Origin: CAVSMC01 sp963798655
Lineage (GTDB): Bacteria; Pseudomonadota; Gammaproteobacteria; Burkholderiales; Casimicrobiaceae
Direction: 5' to 3'
Length of the DNA stretch: 64,000 nucleotides
Assembly (NCBI GenBank): GCA_963798655.1
Contig: CAWCUH010000007.1
Coordinates: forward strand, 310,001 to 374,000
Shown here: positions 1 through 9,510 of the stretch, piece after piece
How positions within the stretch are numbered: position 1 is the stretch's first letter
Layout of the letters: the number at the start of each line of letters is the position of its first letter
Position numbers and translations under genes: made by a program
Notes under the pieces: generated by a model
The model's database searches: none
What the model was told of the DNA's origin: nothing
What the model saw: only the letters and a program-made list of their open reading frames with translations

Positions 1-305
1 CAGCAGGTTCTCCTTGACCGTGAGGTTCGGGAAGATCCCTCGCCCCTCGGGCACGTACGCGACGCCCTGCCGCGCGATCACGTGCGGCTGCGCACCGGTC
101 ATCGGCGTGCCCTTCACCCACACCGCGCCGCTGCGCGGCTTGATGAGGCCGATCATGCTGCGGATCAGCGTCGTCTTGCCCATGCCGTTGCGTCCCATCA
201 GCGCGACGGTCTCGCCGCGGCCGATGCGAAAGTCGACGCCGTGCAGGATGTGACTCGCACCGTAGTACGCGTGCAGCTCGCGCGCCTCGAGCAGCGCCTC
301 CGGTC

Positions 306-309
<4 letters not shown>
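1..309 (-). CDS. livF: Branched-chain-type ABC transporter ATPase LivF (5' part only)
   Basis: Only the first 103 codons are present; the gene runs off the left edge. It encodes the second ATP-binding subunit of a LivKHMGF-type uptake system and would hydrolyse ATP at the cytoplasmic face. The Walker A motif GRNGMGKTT is at residues 39-47, and the Q-loop region follows with VPEGRGIFPNLTV, which is typical of LivF. The ATG overlaps the livG stop (ATGA), so the two ATPases are probably translationally coupled. It lies in the same leftward operon as benzoate-CoA ligase. An aromatic acid is therefore a more likely substrate than leucine, but that is inferred from context. Confidence 0.93.
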
Positions 310-1077
<768 letters not shown>

Positions 1078-1085
<8 letters not shown>

Positions 1086-2040
1086 GCGGTCCGCCGACGA
1101 GCGAGCGGCGCAGCCGGGTGGCGACCGTCGTGATGCCGCCGGGCAGGAACAGCACGAGCAGGATGATCGCGCCGCCGAGCAGCAGCTGCCAGTGGATCGT
1201 CAGGTACTGGAAGATCTCCTGCAGCGCCGCGAACACGAACGCGCCGATCACCGCGCCGTTCAGCGTGCCGATGCCGCCGAGGATCAGCATCAGCAGCACG
1301 TTGCCCGACTGGTGCCATGACAGCTGCTCGGGATTGACGAATCCGAACTGCAGCGCCGAGAGGTAACCGGCGAGGCCGGCGAGCGCACCTGCGATCGTGA
1401 AGCTCGCGAGCTTGTAGAAGTACGTCGGGTACCCGAGCGAGGTCATCCGGTGCTCGTTGTCGCGAATGCCTTTCAGCGCATGCCCGAACGGCGAGCGCAG
1501 CATCACGACGAGGAACGCGTAGACGGCGACGAGCCACGCGAGCACGAAGTAGTACGTCGTCAACGCGTTGGAGAAATCGAGCACGACGGTGCCGCCGACC
1601 GCGGCGACCGGCTTGAAGTTCATCGTGATGCCGTCCGAGCCGCGGCCGAACTCGGTGTCGTGGAACACGAAGTAGAACATTTGCGCGAATGCGAGCGTCA
1701 CCATGATGAAATAGATGCCGCGCGTGCGCACGACGAATGCACCGACGACGAGCGCGGCGACGCCGGCGAGCAGAATGGCAAGCGGCAGCGTCAACCACAG
1801 GCTCGCCGCCTCGTATTTCGGTGTGACGAGCGCGAGCGTGTACGCGCCGACGCCGAAGTACGCGGCGTGGCCGAACGACACGAGGCCGGTACAGCCGACG
1901 AGCAGGTCGAGCGACAACGCGAAGATCGCGAAGATCATCACCTTCGCGACGAGCTCGGTGTAGAAGCCCGAGCCCCCGGCCAACGGGAACAGCGCGAGCG
2001 CGGCGAGCGCGACGACGAGAGCGAGATTGCGCCGCTTCAT
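1078..2040 (-). CDS. livM: Branched-chain-type ABC transporter permease LivM
   Basis: A 320-aa integral membrane permease of the LivM family. Hydrophobic segments run nearly throughout, and it contains the family signature stretch around SLDLLVGCTGLVSFGHAAYFG near residues 43-63. The C-terminus LFLPGGI followed by a basic tail is typical. It forms the membrane channel with LivH. The start lies one base after the livH stop and the 3' end overlaps livG, giving a tightly packed operon livK-livH-livM-livG-livF. Family-level assignment is secure; substrate is inferred only from the neighbouring benzoate genes. Confidence 0.94.
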
Positions 2041-2041
2041 C

Positions 2042-2908
2042 TCAGACCCGGCGGAACAGGCCTTCGGGGCGCCACAGAAGAATCGCCGCCATCAGCAGAT
2101 ACACGACGACGCCGGCCGCCTGCGGCAGCAGCACCTTGCCGAACGTGTCGGCGAGGCCGATCAACAGCGCTGCGGCGAGCGCGCCCCACACCGAGCCGAT
2201 GCCGCCGATGACGACGACGACGAAGCAGATGATCAGCACCTGCGTGCCCATGCCCGGATAGACCGAGGACACCGGCGCCGCGAGCATGCCCGCGAACGCG
2301 GCGAGCGCGACACCGAGCGCGAACACGAGACGGAAGACGAGATTGATGTTGACGCCGAGCGACTGCGTCATCTCGCGGTTCGACGCACCGGCGCGGATCA
2401 TCATGCCGATGCGGGTGCGCTTGATCAGCAGGTAGAGCAGCACGGCGAGCACGATGCACACGGCGGACATCACGACGCGGTAGATCGGGTACGACAGCGT
2501 ATCGGTCAGCGGCACCGACCAGTTGAACAGATCCGGCACCTTGACGCCGTGCACGTCGTTGCCGACGATCAGGCTGCGCAACTCCTCGAACACGAGGATC
2601 AATCCGTATGTGAGCAGTACCTGCTCGAGGTGGTCGCGCTTGTACAGGCGCGAGAACAGCGCCCATTCGAGCAGCATGCCGAGCGCGACCGACAGCACGA
2701 CGCCGACGACGATCGCGACGAGCAGGCTCCCGGTCAGCGACGACAGCGAGAACGCCATGTAGGCGCCGATCATGTAGAAGCTGCCGTGCGCGAGGTTGAT
2801 GATCCCCATGATGCCGAAGATCAGCGTGAGGCCGCTCGCGACGAGGAACAGCAGCAGCCCGTACTGCAGGCCGTTCAGCAGCTGGATGAGGAACGAGTAG
2901 AAATCCAT
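2042..2908 (-). CDS. livH: Branched-chain-type ABC transporter permease LivH
   Basis: A 288-aa permease with about eight hydrophobic segments. The N-terminal family motif reads GLTLIFGIMGIINLAHG, residues about 26-42, and a RAGASNREMTQSLGVN loop corresponds to the conserved EAA-like cytoplasmic segment. It pairs with LivM. It is separated from the upstream binding-protein gene livK by 392 bp that contain a probable terminator, so livH-M-G-F may be expressed at a lower level than livK or from read-through. The start ATG is preceded by GAAGCG, a weak ribosome binding site. Confidence 0.94.
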   Translation of the reverse strand: MDFYSFLIQLLNGLQYGLLLFLVASGLTLIFGIMGIINLAHGSFYMIGAYMAFSLSSLTGSLLVAIVVGVVLSVALGMLLEWALFSRLYKRDHLEQVLLTYGLILVFEELRSLIVGNDVHGVKVPDLFNWSVPLTDTLSYPIYRVVMSAVCIVLAVLLYLLIKRTRIGMMIRAGASNREMTQSLGVNINLVFRLVFALGVALAAFAGMLAAPVSSVYPGMGTQVLIICFVVVVIGGIGSVWGALAAALLIGLADTFGKVLLPQAAGVVVYLLMAAILLWRPEGLFRRV

Positions 2909-3300
2909 CGCTTCAAACGAGCGTCAATCGCACGAATCCCCGCCCTCTCCCCTCTTGATCGGCGTCGCGGTGATCTCTTGTGCCGACCGACCCGTTCCCC
3001 GCCGTCCTTAGTTTGTTCATGCGGACTTCGGGACGGGATCGGTCGGCGTCGTCGCGACAGTGGAGCGCCACCGAAAATCGACGTTCCGCAACCTACGCGA
3101 AATTCACGCTGCTGTCAGTGGTGGTGGGTGGAAAGGCACGGCCGGTCGGCGTCAAGCGGCACTGCGCGTCCGGTTCAGCCGCCCGCACATCCAGCCGCAT
3201 ACGTGCCACCGCTCGTGAGTCTTGGCGATGCGCGGAGCAGAACCAATGAAAACGGCGACGGCCGATGAAAGCCGCCGCCGCGATGCATCGCGCGAGGCGA
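2909..3300. other. livK-livH intergenic region
   Basis: These 392 bp hold no convincing gene; the open frames in both strands lack a recognisable protein and a ribosome binding site. Two structures are visible: the terminator-like hairpin next to livK (listed separately) and an imperfect inverted repeat whose arms lie at about 2982-2999 and 3031-3048 (17 of about 18 positions pair, with a gap). The inverted repeat could fold in the livK-livH transcript and limit decay or read-through. That role is inference. Confidence 0.5.
3246..3280 (-). terminator. Probable partial terminator after livK
   Basis: On the minus strand, 20 bases past the livK stop, CGGCGGCGG (3280-3272) can pair with CCGTCGCCG, with one mismatch and a short loop. 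It is followed by TTTTCATT. This is a plausible weak Rho-independent terminator. A hairpin at this place often lets the binding protein be made in excess over the membrane subunits. Confidence 0.5.
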
Positions 3301-4485
3301 TTACAGCTTGCAGCCGCGTGGCGGATCGGTGATGTTCTTCACCGCGACGCCGATCACCTTGTTCTCCTTGCCTTCAACCTTGCGCAGGTAGATGTCCTGG
3401 ATCGGCGCATGCGACTTCGTGAACGACAACGAGCCTCGCGGGCTGTCGATCTTCGCCGACTCCATCGCCTTGATGAGTTCGGCGCGCTTGCTGACGTCGC
3501 CGTTGACCGACTTCAGGCCGGCCTCGAGCAACTGCGCGGCGTCGTAGCCCTGCATCGCGTAGACGTCGGGCTCCATCTTGTACGCCTTTTCGTACGCTGC
3601 GCGAAACGCCTTGTTCTTGGGATTGTCCAGACCGTCGCCGTAATGCAGCGTCGTCAGCAGCCCCTGCGCCGCCTCGCCCTGAGCCTCGAGCGTTCCGTCG
3701 GTGAGGAAGCCGGCGCCGACGAGCGGAATCGTCTTGTTCAATCCTGCCGCCGCGTAGTCCTTGACGAATTTGACGGCGCCGCCGCCGGCGAAGAACACGT
3801 AGACGACATCCGGCTTCAACGCAGCGATTTCCGTCAGGTACGACTGGAACTCGACCTGCGGGAACGGCACCCACAGCTGCTTCACGACCTTGCCACCGCC
3901 CGCCTCGAACGCTTCCTTGAAGCCGTTGACCGAGTCCTCGCCGGCCGCGTACTTCCACGTGAACGTCACCGCCGTCTTCTTCTTCTGCTCGGCCATCACC
4001 TTGCCCATCGCGATGCCCGGCTGGGAGTTCGTGAACGACGTGCGGAATACATTCGGGGCGCACAGCGCGCCGGTGATCTCGTCGGCACCGGCGTTCGGAA
4101 TGACGAGCAGCGTGTTCGTGTCGCGGGCGATCTTCGACATCGCGAGCGCGACGCCCGAATGGACGGTGCCGACGAGCACGTCGACCTGGTCGCGCTTCAC
4201 CAGCTTGTTGGTGTTCTCGGGCGCCTTCGCCGGATCGGATTCGTCGTCGACGGTGAAGTACTCGACGTCGCGGCCGCCGAGCTTGCCGCCGCTCTCCGAC
4301 ACGGCCAGCTTGAAGCCGTTCGTGATCGCGGTGCCGAGCGCCGCATACGTACCGGTGTACGGCAGCATCAGGCCCACCTTGATCTTTGCCTGTGCAAGCG
4401 CGGGGGCGGCCGGCACGAGCATCGCGCCGGCGAGCGCGGCGAGGGCAAGCGCGCCGATCTTGGGCGAGCGTAGCAATGACTTCAT
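3301..4485 (-). CDS. livK: Periplasmic substrate-binding protein, LivK type
   Basis: A 394-aa type 1 periplasmic binding protein. Residues 1-32 form a signal peptide (basic start, alanine-rich core, cleavage expected after ALAQ). The mature start KIKVGLMLPYTGTYAALG is the standard opening of the family. A strong ribosome binding site (AGGAGGAA) precedes the ATG. It lies 25 bp downstream of bclA and in the same direction, so it is probably co-transcribed with the ligase. In comparable aromatic clusters such binding proteins capture benzoate or related acids for LivHMGF; the ligand here is inferred. Confidence 0.93.
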   Translation of the reverse strand: MKSLLRSPKIGALALAALAGAMLVPAAPALAQAKIKVGLMLPYTGTYAALGTAITNGFKLAVSESGGKLGGRDVEYFTVDDESDPAKAPENTNKLVKRDQVDVLVGTVHSGVALAMSKIARDTNTLLVIPNAGADEITGALCAPNVFRTSFTNSQPGIAMGKVMAEQKKKTAVTFTWKYAAGEDSVNGFKEAFEAGGGKVVKQLWVPFPQVEFQSYLTEIAALKPDVVYVFFAGGGAVKFVKDYAAAGLNKTIPLVGAGFLTDGTLEAQGEAAQGLLTTLHYGDGLDNPKNKAFRAAYEKAYKMEPDVYAMQGYDAAQLLEAGLKSVNGDVSKRAELIKAMESAKIDSPRGSLSFTKSHAPIQDIYLRKVEGKENKVIGVAVKNITDPPRGCKL

Positions 4486-4510
4486 GAATCTTCCTCCTGG
4501 GTCTTTGTGA

Positions 4511-6100
4511 TCAAGCGGCTTTCGCGCGCAGCTTGAAGCGCTGGATTTTACCCGTTGCCGTCTTCGGCAGCTCGTCGATGAACTCGATCCAGCGCGGGTA
4601 CTTGTACGGCGCGAGCTTCGACTTCACGTGCTGCTGCAGCGCCATCGCGAGCGCGTCGGTCGGCTTTTCGCCGGCCTTCAGCACGACATAGGCGATCGGC
4701 TTCACCAGCCGCTCCTCGTCCTCTCTTCCGACGACGGCCGCCTCGAGCACCGCGGCATGCGTGATCAGCGCCGACTCGACCTCGACCGGCGACACGTAGA
4801 TGCCCGACACCTTCAGCATGTCGTCGCTGCGACCGGCATAGACGTAGTAACCGTCGCTGTCGACCGAGTACTTGTCGCCGCAGCGCGTCCACGGGCCCTG
4901 GAACGTCGCGCGCGTCTTGTCGCGGCTGTTCCAGTAGCCGATCGCCGCGGTCGGCCCGCTCACCTGCAGCTCGCCGACCTCTCCGGCGCCCACCGGCTGG
5001 CCGTGCTCGTCGAGGATACGCAACTCGTAGCCGGGCACCGGCATGCCGGTCGTCCCGTATTTCACCTTGCCCGGACGATTGGCGAGGAACACGTGCAGCA
5101 TCTCGGTCGAGCCGATCCCGTCGAGGATCTCGACGCCGAAATGCTCGGTCCAGCGGCGGCCGATGTCGGCGGGTAGCGCCTCGCCGGCCGATGTGCAGAG
5201 CCGCATCTTCAATTCGCCGCGCTTCGGCAGCTCCGGGCTCGCGAGCAGCGCCGCGAACAGCGTCGGCACCGCGTAGAAAATCGTCGGCTGGTGCTTGCGA
5301 AGGCGCGTGAATACGGCGGCCGGCGTCGGCCGCTCGGCCATCAGCACGGTCGTCGCGCCGACCGACATCGGGAAGCTCAACGCGTTGCCAAGGCCGTAGG
5401 CGAAAAAGAGCTTCGCCGCCGAGAACACGACGTCGTCCTCGCGCAGACCCAGAATCGGCGTCGCGAACAGCTCCGCCGTGTTGATCATGCTCGAATGGAC
5501 GTGCACCGTGCCCTTCGGCGCGCCGGTCGAGCCCGACGAATAGAGCCAGAAGCAGGCGTCGTCGCACGTCGTGTCCGCCGGCTCGAACGCCGCGTCGGCG
5601 TCGGCCATCAGCCGCCTGAGCGACAGATGCGTGTCCGCGTCGCCGCCCGACACGATGACGTGCGCGAGATCGGGCAGCTTGCCGAGCAGTGGCGCGATCG
5701 CAGGCAGCAGCTGCACCGACACGACGAGCACGCGCGCGCGGCTGTCGCGCAGCATGTAGTCGTAGTCGTTCGTCGTGAGCAGCGTGTTCGCCGCGACCGG
5801 AACGACGCCCGCCTTGATGCTGCCGAGGAACGCCGTCGGAAAGTCGATCGTATCGAGCAGGCACAGCAGCACTCGCTGCTCGCGTTGAACGCCGAGGCCG
5901 GTGATCGCGTTCGCGAAGCGGTTCACGCGCTCGGCGAGCTCGCCGTACGTGCACGGGCCGGCGTCGTCGATGTATGCGGCCTTGTTCGCACGGCCGGCCG
6001 CGAGGTTGCGCTCGATCAGGTCGTGCGCCGCGTTGTAATCGCGCGGGATGTCGATCCGAGGCGGGCTCGTGCGTTGGTCCGCCGTGCTCAGTGTCGCCAT
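4511..6100 (-). CDS. bclA: Benzoate-CoA ligase
   Basis: A 529-aa member of the ANL (acyl/aryl-CoA synthetase) superfamily. It activates benzoate to benzoyl-CoA through benzoyl-AMP, the entry step of the box pathway. Visible motifs are the AMP-binding loop YSSGSTGAPKGTVH (residues 187-200), the LDGIGSTEMLHVFLAN motif, GELQVSGPTAAIGYW, and the C-terminal PKTATGKIQRFKLR lysine motif. Overall sequence and length match benzoate-CoA ligases rather than fatty acid ligases. The start has a GGGAGGAG ribosome binding site 5 bases away. It follows the DUF4863 gene by 37 bp and precedes livK by 25 bp, forming one leftward operon opposite boxR-boxCBA. Confidence 0.93.
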   Translation of the reverse strand: MATLSTADQRTSPPRIDIPRDYNAAHDLIERNLAAGRANKAAYIDDAGPCTYGELAERVNRFANAITGLGVQREQRVLLCLLDTIDFPTAFLGSIKAGVVPVAANTLLTTNDYDYMLRDSRARVLVVSVQLLPAIAPLLGKLPDLAHVIVSGGDADTHLSLRRLMADADAAFEPADTTCDDACFWLYSSGSTGAPKGTVHVHSSMINTAELFATPILGLREDDVVFSAAKLFFAYGLGNALSFPMSVGATTVLMAERPTPAAVFTRLRKHQPTIFYAVPTLFAALLASPELPKRGELKMRLCTSAGEALPADIGRRWTEHFGVEILDGIGSTEMLHVFLANRPGKVKYGTTGMPVPGYELRILDEHGQPVGAGEVGELQVSGPTAAIGYWNSRDKTRATFQGPWTRCGDKYSVDSDGYYVYAGRSDDMLKVSGIYVSPVEVESALITHAAVLEAAVVGREDEERLVKPIAYVVLKAGEKPTDALAMALQQHVKSKLAPYKYPRWIEFIDELPKTATGKIQRFKLRAKAA

Positions 6101-6137
6101 GCTCTCCTCCCGCCGCGCGCCCGCGAATGCGCGCGCG

Positions 6138-6605
6138 TCAGCTTTTCGTGAATTCGATCGCGCCGTCCGGCAACAGGTAGAGCACGAGCGCGCGGCCGCC
6201 GGCGACAGTCGGCGTGTGCGCGCTGTCGGGGCCGTAGACGACCCAGCCGGCGCCGTGACCGTCGAACGCCGCGCCGTCGGTGAGCGGCATCACGAGATCG
6301 ATCTCGCCGGTCGGGTGGCGATGGTGCCCGCCGGCGACGTCGTTCATGTCGACGACGTCGACCGAGAAGCCGTGCGTCGTCGCGCCTGGCTTCACGACAC
6401 GTCCATATCGAATGCCGGCGTGCTCGCGGCTGCACATCCAGCCGTCGGCGATGCCGTCGCGGCACGCGTCGAGGATCGTGCGGTACGTATCGCCGCCGGC
6501 AGGAAAACGGCGGTTGAGCTCGTCCGCCAGCGAAGGATGGAGCGGTGCGCCGGCGAGGGCGCCCGTGATCGACGCGATCAAGTCGGTGAACTGCTGCTGC
6601 GTCAT
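6138..6605 (-). CDS. DUF4863 / 4-hydroxylaminobenzoate lyase-like protein
   Basis: A 155-aa soluble protein that I recognise as the DUF4863 family, which includes the 4-hydroxylaminobenzoate lyase PnbB. It has a conserved histidine-rich centre (VAGGHHRHPTGEIDLVMP, residues about 88-105) and a cupin-like strand pattern ending YLLPDGAIEF. It is the first gene of the leftward operon, directly upstream of bclA, and its promoter lies in the boxR divergent spacer. Nitroaromatic chemistry is not needed in the box pathway, so the paralog here may have a different role, perhaps hydrolysis or repair of a dead-end CoA ester. That is speculation; family membership is fairly sure. Confidence 0.75.
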   Translation of the reverse strand: MTQQQFTDLIASITGALAGAPLHPSLADELNRRFPAGGDTYRTILDACRDGIADGWMCSREHAGIRYGRVVKPGATTHGFSVDVVDMNDVAGGHHRHPTGEIDLVMPLTDGAAFDGHGAGWVVYGPDSAHTPTVAGGRALVLYLLPDGAIEFTKS

Positions 6606-6632
6606 CGGCGCTCGCGGGTCCCGATTGGGTGC

Positions 6633-6665
6633 TGCACTTTAGATCATCCTTTTTTGCAAAGTCAA
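6633..6665 (-). promoter_or_regulatory. Promoter of the bclA-liv operon with TGCA operator motifs
   Basis: Minus-strand -35 TTGACT (6665-6660), an 18-bp spacer and -10 TAAAGT (6641-6636) sit 31 bp upstream of the DUF4863 start. TGCA occurs at 6655-6658, inside the spacer, and at 6633-6636, touching the downstream edge of the -10. BzdR-type repressors, relatives of BoxR, bind operators made of TGCA repeats overlapping promoters. Repression by BoxR, relieved by benzoyl-CoA, is therefore the likely control (inference). Confidence 0.6.
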
Positions 6666-6757
6666 GCACAATAGCGCGCCCACGTCGCCGGGAGACTTCG
6701 CTCGGAAGCGCTCGAAGCTGCGACGGGCTGCCGCATCAAATTGGGCGTGATCTTGCC

Positions 6758-6810
6758 TTGACACCGATCAATGTTGGGAAATATAGTTCAGCGCTTCGAA
6801 CCAAAGTGCA
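6758..6810 (+). promoter_or_regulatory. boxR-boxCBA promoter with downstream TGCA
   Basis: A near-consensus sigma70-like promoter: -35 TTGACA at 6758-6763, an 18-bp spacer, and -10 TATAGT at 6782-6787. Transcription should start near 6794. A TGCA motif at 6807-6810 lies just inside the transcript, where a bound repressor could block elongation or open-complex formation. The promoter also rules out the far-upstream start codons open in the boxR frame. Confidence 0.65.
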
Positions 6811-6826
6811 TCACTCGGGCGCCGCC

Positions 6827-7723
6827 TTGATCACAACCCTCACGCACCCGGACTCCGGCGCGGCCATCGACGCTTCTGTCGCCGATGACCGCGACTATCT
6901 CGCCGCGATGGGACGAACGGTGCGCGAGCTGCGCGAGCGCCGCGGCATGGCGCGCAAGGCGCTGTCGCAAGGCGCCGGCGTCTCCGAGCGCTACCTCGCG
7001 CAACTCGAAGCGGGCGAAGGCAACGCGTCGGTGCTACTGCTTCGAGGCGTCGCCCGTGCGCTGGGCGTCGCGCTGTCCGATCTGGTCTCGGCGCGCGAAA
7101 GCTCGGTCGAGCAGCGACTGATCCGGCGCTTCCTCGAGCGGCTGCCGGCGCATCGGCTGGAGGACGTCGTGTTCCGGCTGATGCGTGACTTCGGCCAGGA
7201 AGAATCGTCGCGCCGCAAGCGCGTTGCGCTCGTCGGTCTGCGCGGCGCAGGCAAGAGCACGCTCGGCAGCGCGCTCGCGCGCGAAGCGAAGTGCGCATTC
7301 GTCGAGCTCGACGCCGAGATCGAGCGCGAAGCGAGCGTGACGCTGTCGGAAATATTCCTGCTTTACGGTCAGACCGGCTACCGGCGGATCGAGCGCCGGT
7401 GTCTCGAGCGCGCGTTCACCGCGCACGACCGGATGGTGCTTTCGGTCGGCGGAGGCATCGTCTCCGAGCCCGACACGTACAACCGGCTGCTGCTGAACTG
7501 CTTCACCGTGTGGGTGAAGGCGAGTCCGGACGAGCACATGGCGCGCGTGCTCGCGCAGGGCGACCTGCGGCCGATGCAGGGCCATGCCGAGGCGATGGAC
7601 GACTTGAAGCGCATCCTGGAAGCGCGCGAGCCGCTGTACCGCAAGGCGGACGCGACGCTCGAAACGTCGGGCGAGACGGCCGAGCAAAGCCTTTCCAGGC
7701 TGAAGCAGCTCACGCTCGCGTAA
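6827..7723 (+). CDS. boxR: BoxR-type regulator: XRE helix-turn-helix plus shikimate kinase-like domain
   Basis: About 298 aa. The N-terminal XRE domain (VRELRERRGMARKALSQGAG then VSERYLAQLEAGEGN) binds DNA. The C-terminal half resembles shikimate kinase, with a P-loop GLRGAGKST and a LSVGGGIVSEP motif. In BzdR/BoxR this half is the benzoyl-CoA sensor and not a kinase. The start is uncertain: in-frame candidates are GTG 6806, TTG 6827 and ATG 6908. I chose 6827 because it leaves a leader after the promoter at 6758-6787 and gives the usual family length. It is the first gene of a rightward operon, 16 bp before boxC, and probably represses both divergent promoters. Confidence 0.88.
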   Translation: MITTLTHPDSGAAIDASVADDRDYLAAMGRTVRELRERRGMARKALSQGAGVSERYLAQLEAGEGNASVLLLRGVARALGVALSDLVSARESSVEQRLIRRFLERLPAHRLEDVVFRLMRDFGQEESSRRKRVALVGLRGAGKSTLGSALAREAKCAFVELDAEIEREASVTLSEIFLLYGQTGYRRIERRCLERAFTAHDRMVLSVGGGIVSEPDTYNRLLLNCFTVWVKASPDEHMARVLAQGDLRPMQGHAEAMDDLKRILEAREPLYRKADATLETSGETAEQSLSRLKQLTLA

Positions 7724-7739
7724 CAAGAGGAGGTTCCCG

Positions 7740-9437
7740 ATGGCCGACATCGCCGCGCCGATCGTGCGCTCGCCGGCAAGCGACGCACCTGCGCTCGTCA
7801 CGTACGACACGCATCCCGACCGTTACGCGCACTGGAAGCTTGCCTTCGACGGTACGATCGCGACGCTCGCGCTCGACGTGAACGAGGATCGGGGCTTGCG
7901 TCCCGGCTACAAGCTCAAGCTGAACTCGTACGACCTGGGCGTCGACATCGAGCTCCACGACGCGCTGCAGCGGATCCGCTTCGAGCACCCCGAAGTGCGT
8001 GCCGTCGTCGTCACCAGCGCCAAGGAGCGGATCTTCTGCTCGGGCGCGAACATCTTCATGCTCGGCGTTTCGTCGCACGCGTGGAAGGTCAACTTCTGCA
8101 AGTTCACCAACGAGACGCGCAACGGCATCGAGGATTCGAGCCGCCATTCCGGATTGAAGTTCGTCGCCGCGTGCAACGGCACGACGGCCGGCGGCGGCTA
8201 CGAGGTCGCGCTCGCGTGCGACGAGATCTGGCTCGTCGACGATCGATCGTCCGCCGTGAGCCTGCCCGAAGTGCCGCTGCTCGGCGTGCTGCCGGGCACC
8301 GGCGGCCTCACGCGCGTGACCGACAAGCGGCACGTGCGCCGCGATCGCGCCGACGTGTTCTGCACGCTGGTCGAAGGCGTGCGCGCGCAGCGGGCGAAGG
8401 AGTGGCGATTGATCGACGGCTTTGCCAAGCCGCAGCAGTTCGCCGCGACGGTGCGTGCGCGTGCCGAGGCGCTTGCCGCGTCGAGCGATCGGCCGGTCGG
8501 CGCCAAGGGTGTCGCGCTTATGCCGCTTGCGCGCAGGATCGACCCGAATGGCTATCGCTACGAATACGTCGACGTCGCGTTCGACCGTACGGCGCGCAAC
8601 GCGACGATCACGGTCAAGGCGCCGGCGTCCGCACCGGTCGACGACATCGATGCGCTCATCGCACAAGGCGCCGCATGGTGGCCGCTCGCGGTGGCGCGCG
8701 AGCTCGACGACGCGATCCTCATGCTGCGAACGAACGAGCCGACGCTCGGCACGTGGGTGCTGAAGACGCAGGGCGAGGCCGCATACGTTCTCGCCGCCGA
8801 CGCAGCGCTGGAAAAGCACGCCGGCCACTGGTTCGTCCGCGAGACGCTCGGCATGCTGCGGCGAACGCTCGCGCGGCTCGACGTCACGTCGCGCACGTTG
8901 TATGCGCTGATCGAGCCGGGCTCGTGCTTCGCCGGCACGCTGCTCGAGCTCGCGCTCGCCGCCGACCGCAGCTACATGCTCGCGCTGCCGCACGACGAAG
9001 CGAACGCCCCGGCGATCGCGCTCTCGACGGCGAACTTCGGCCGCTATCCGATGGTGAACGGCCATGCGCGCCTCGCGTCGCGCTTCTACGGCGAAGCGCA
9101 GCCGATCGATGCCGCGCGCGGCGCGGTCGGCGAGCTGTTGCGCGCGGACGAGGCCGTCGCCCTCGGGCTGGTCACCGCCGCGCCCGACGAGCTCGACTGG
9201 GGCGACGAAGTTCGCATCGCGCTCGAGGAACGCGCGAGCCTTTCGCCCGACGCGCTGACGGGAATGGAAGCGAACCTGCGCTTCGGTGTTGCCGAGACGA
9301 TGGAGACGCGCGTGTTCGGGCGGCTGTCGGCATGGCAGAACTGGATCTTCATTCGGCCGAACGCCGTCGGCGAAGCCGGCGCGCTGAAAGTGTTCGGCAG
9401 CGGCAGCAAGGCGAAATTCAACTGGGAACGGGTTTGA
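7740..9437 (+). CDS. boxC: Benzoyl-CoA-dihydrodiol (epoxide) lyase BoxC
   Basis: A 565-aa double-crotonase-fold enzyme that hydrolytically opens 2,3-epoxybenzoyl-CoA to 3,4-dehydroadipyl-CoA semialdehyde and formate. The crotonase segment is clear around residues 135-200 (KFVAACNGTTAGGGYEVALA, then PEVPLLGVLPGTGGLTRV). Length and C-terminus (FNWERV) match BoxC proteins. It has an excellent ribosome binding site (AGAGGAGG) 6 bases before the ATG and follows boxR by 16 bp. It is separated from boxB by 91 bp that carry two perfect hairpins. The protein is soluble and cytoplasmic. Assignment is secure at family level. Confidence 0.95.
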   Translation: MADIAAPIVRSPASDAPALVTYDTHPDRYAHWKLAFDGTIATLALDVNEDRGLRPGYKLKLNSYDLGVDIELHDALQRIRFEHPEVRAVVVTSAKERIFCSGANIFMLGVSSHAWKVNFCKFTNETRNGIEDSSRHSGLKFVAACNGTTAGGGYEVALACDEIWLVDDRSSAVSLPEVPLLGVLPGTGGLTRVTDKRHVRRDRADVFCTLVEGVRAQRAKEWRLIDGFAKPQQFAATVRARAEALAASSDRPVGAKGVALMPLARRIDPNGYRYEYVDVAFDRTARNATITVKAPASAPVDDIDALIAQGAAWWPLAVARELDDAILMLRTNEPTLGTWVLKTQGEAAYVLAADAALEKHAGHWFVRETLGMLRRTLARLDVTSRTLYALIEPGSCFAGTLLELALAADRSYMLALPHDEANAPAIALSTANFGRYPMVNGHARLASRFYGEAQPIDAARGAVGELLRADEAVALGLVTAAPDELDWGDEVRIALEERASLSPDALTGMEANLRFGVAETMETRVFGRLSAWQNWIFIRPNAVGEAGALKVFGSGSKAKFNWERV

Positions 9438-9443
9438 CCGTCG

Positions 9444-9510
9444 TTCCCGCGAACGCGGGAATCGAGCGTCGTTCCCGTCAAAGCCACTGGGTCCCCGCCT
9501 TCGCGGGGAC
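9444..9510. repeat. REP-like pair of palindromes between boxC and boxB
   Basis: Two perfect hairpins stand in tandem: TTCCCGCG/CGCGGGAA with a 2-nt loop (9444-9461) and GTCCCCGC/GCGGGGAC with a 4-nt loop (9491-9510). The second arm sits in the common context ACTGGGTCCCCGCCTTCGC. Sequences of this kind are dispersed, often in hundreds of copies, in proteobacterial genomes. Here it sits inside an operon, ending 7 bp before the boxB ribosome binding site, where it may stabilise the boxC 3' end or lower boxB expression. Confidence 0.75.

Noticed and set aside
2980..3249. An 89-codon frame in the livK-livH spacer
   Set aside because: No ribosome binding site, no recognisable domain, and codon use unlike neighbouring genes.
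3241..3300. Possible small RNA between livK and livH
   Set aside because: The hairpin and T-rich stretch fit a terminator of livK; no separate promoter is visible.
6629..6826. An N-terminal extension of BoxR from ATG 6629
   Set aside because: The start would lie upstream of the strong boxR promoter at 6758-6787 and within the opposite promoter; the encoded residues match no BoxR.
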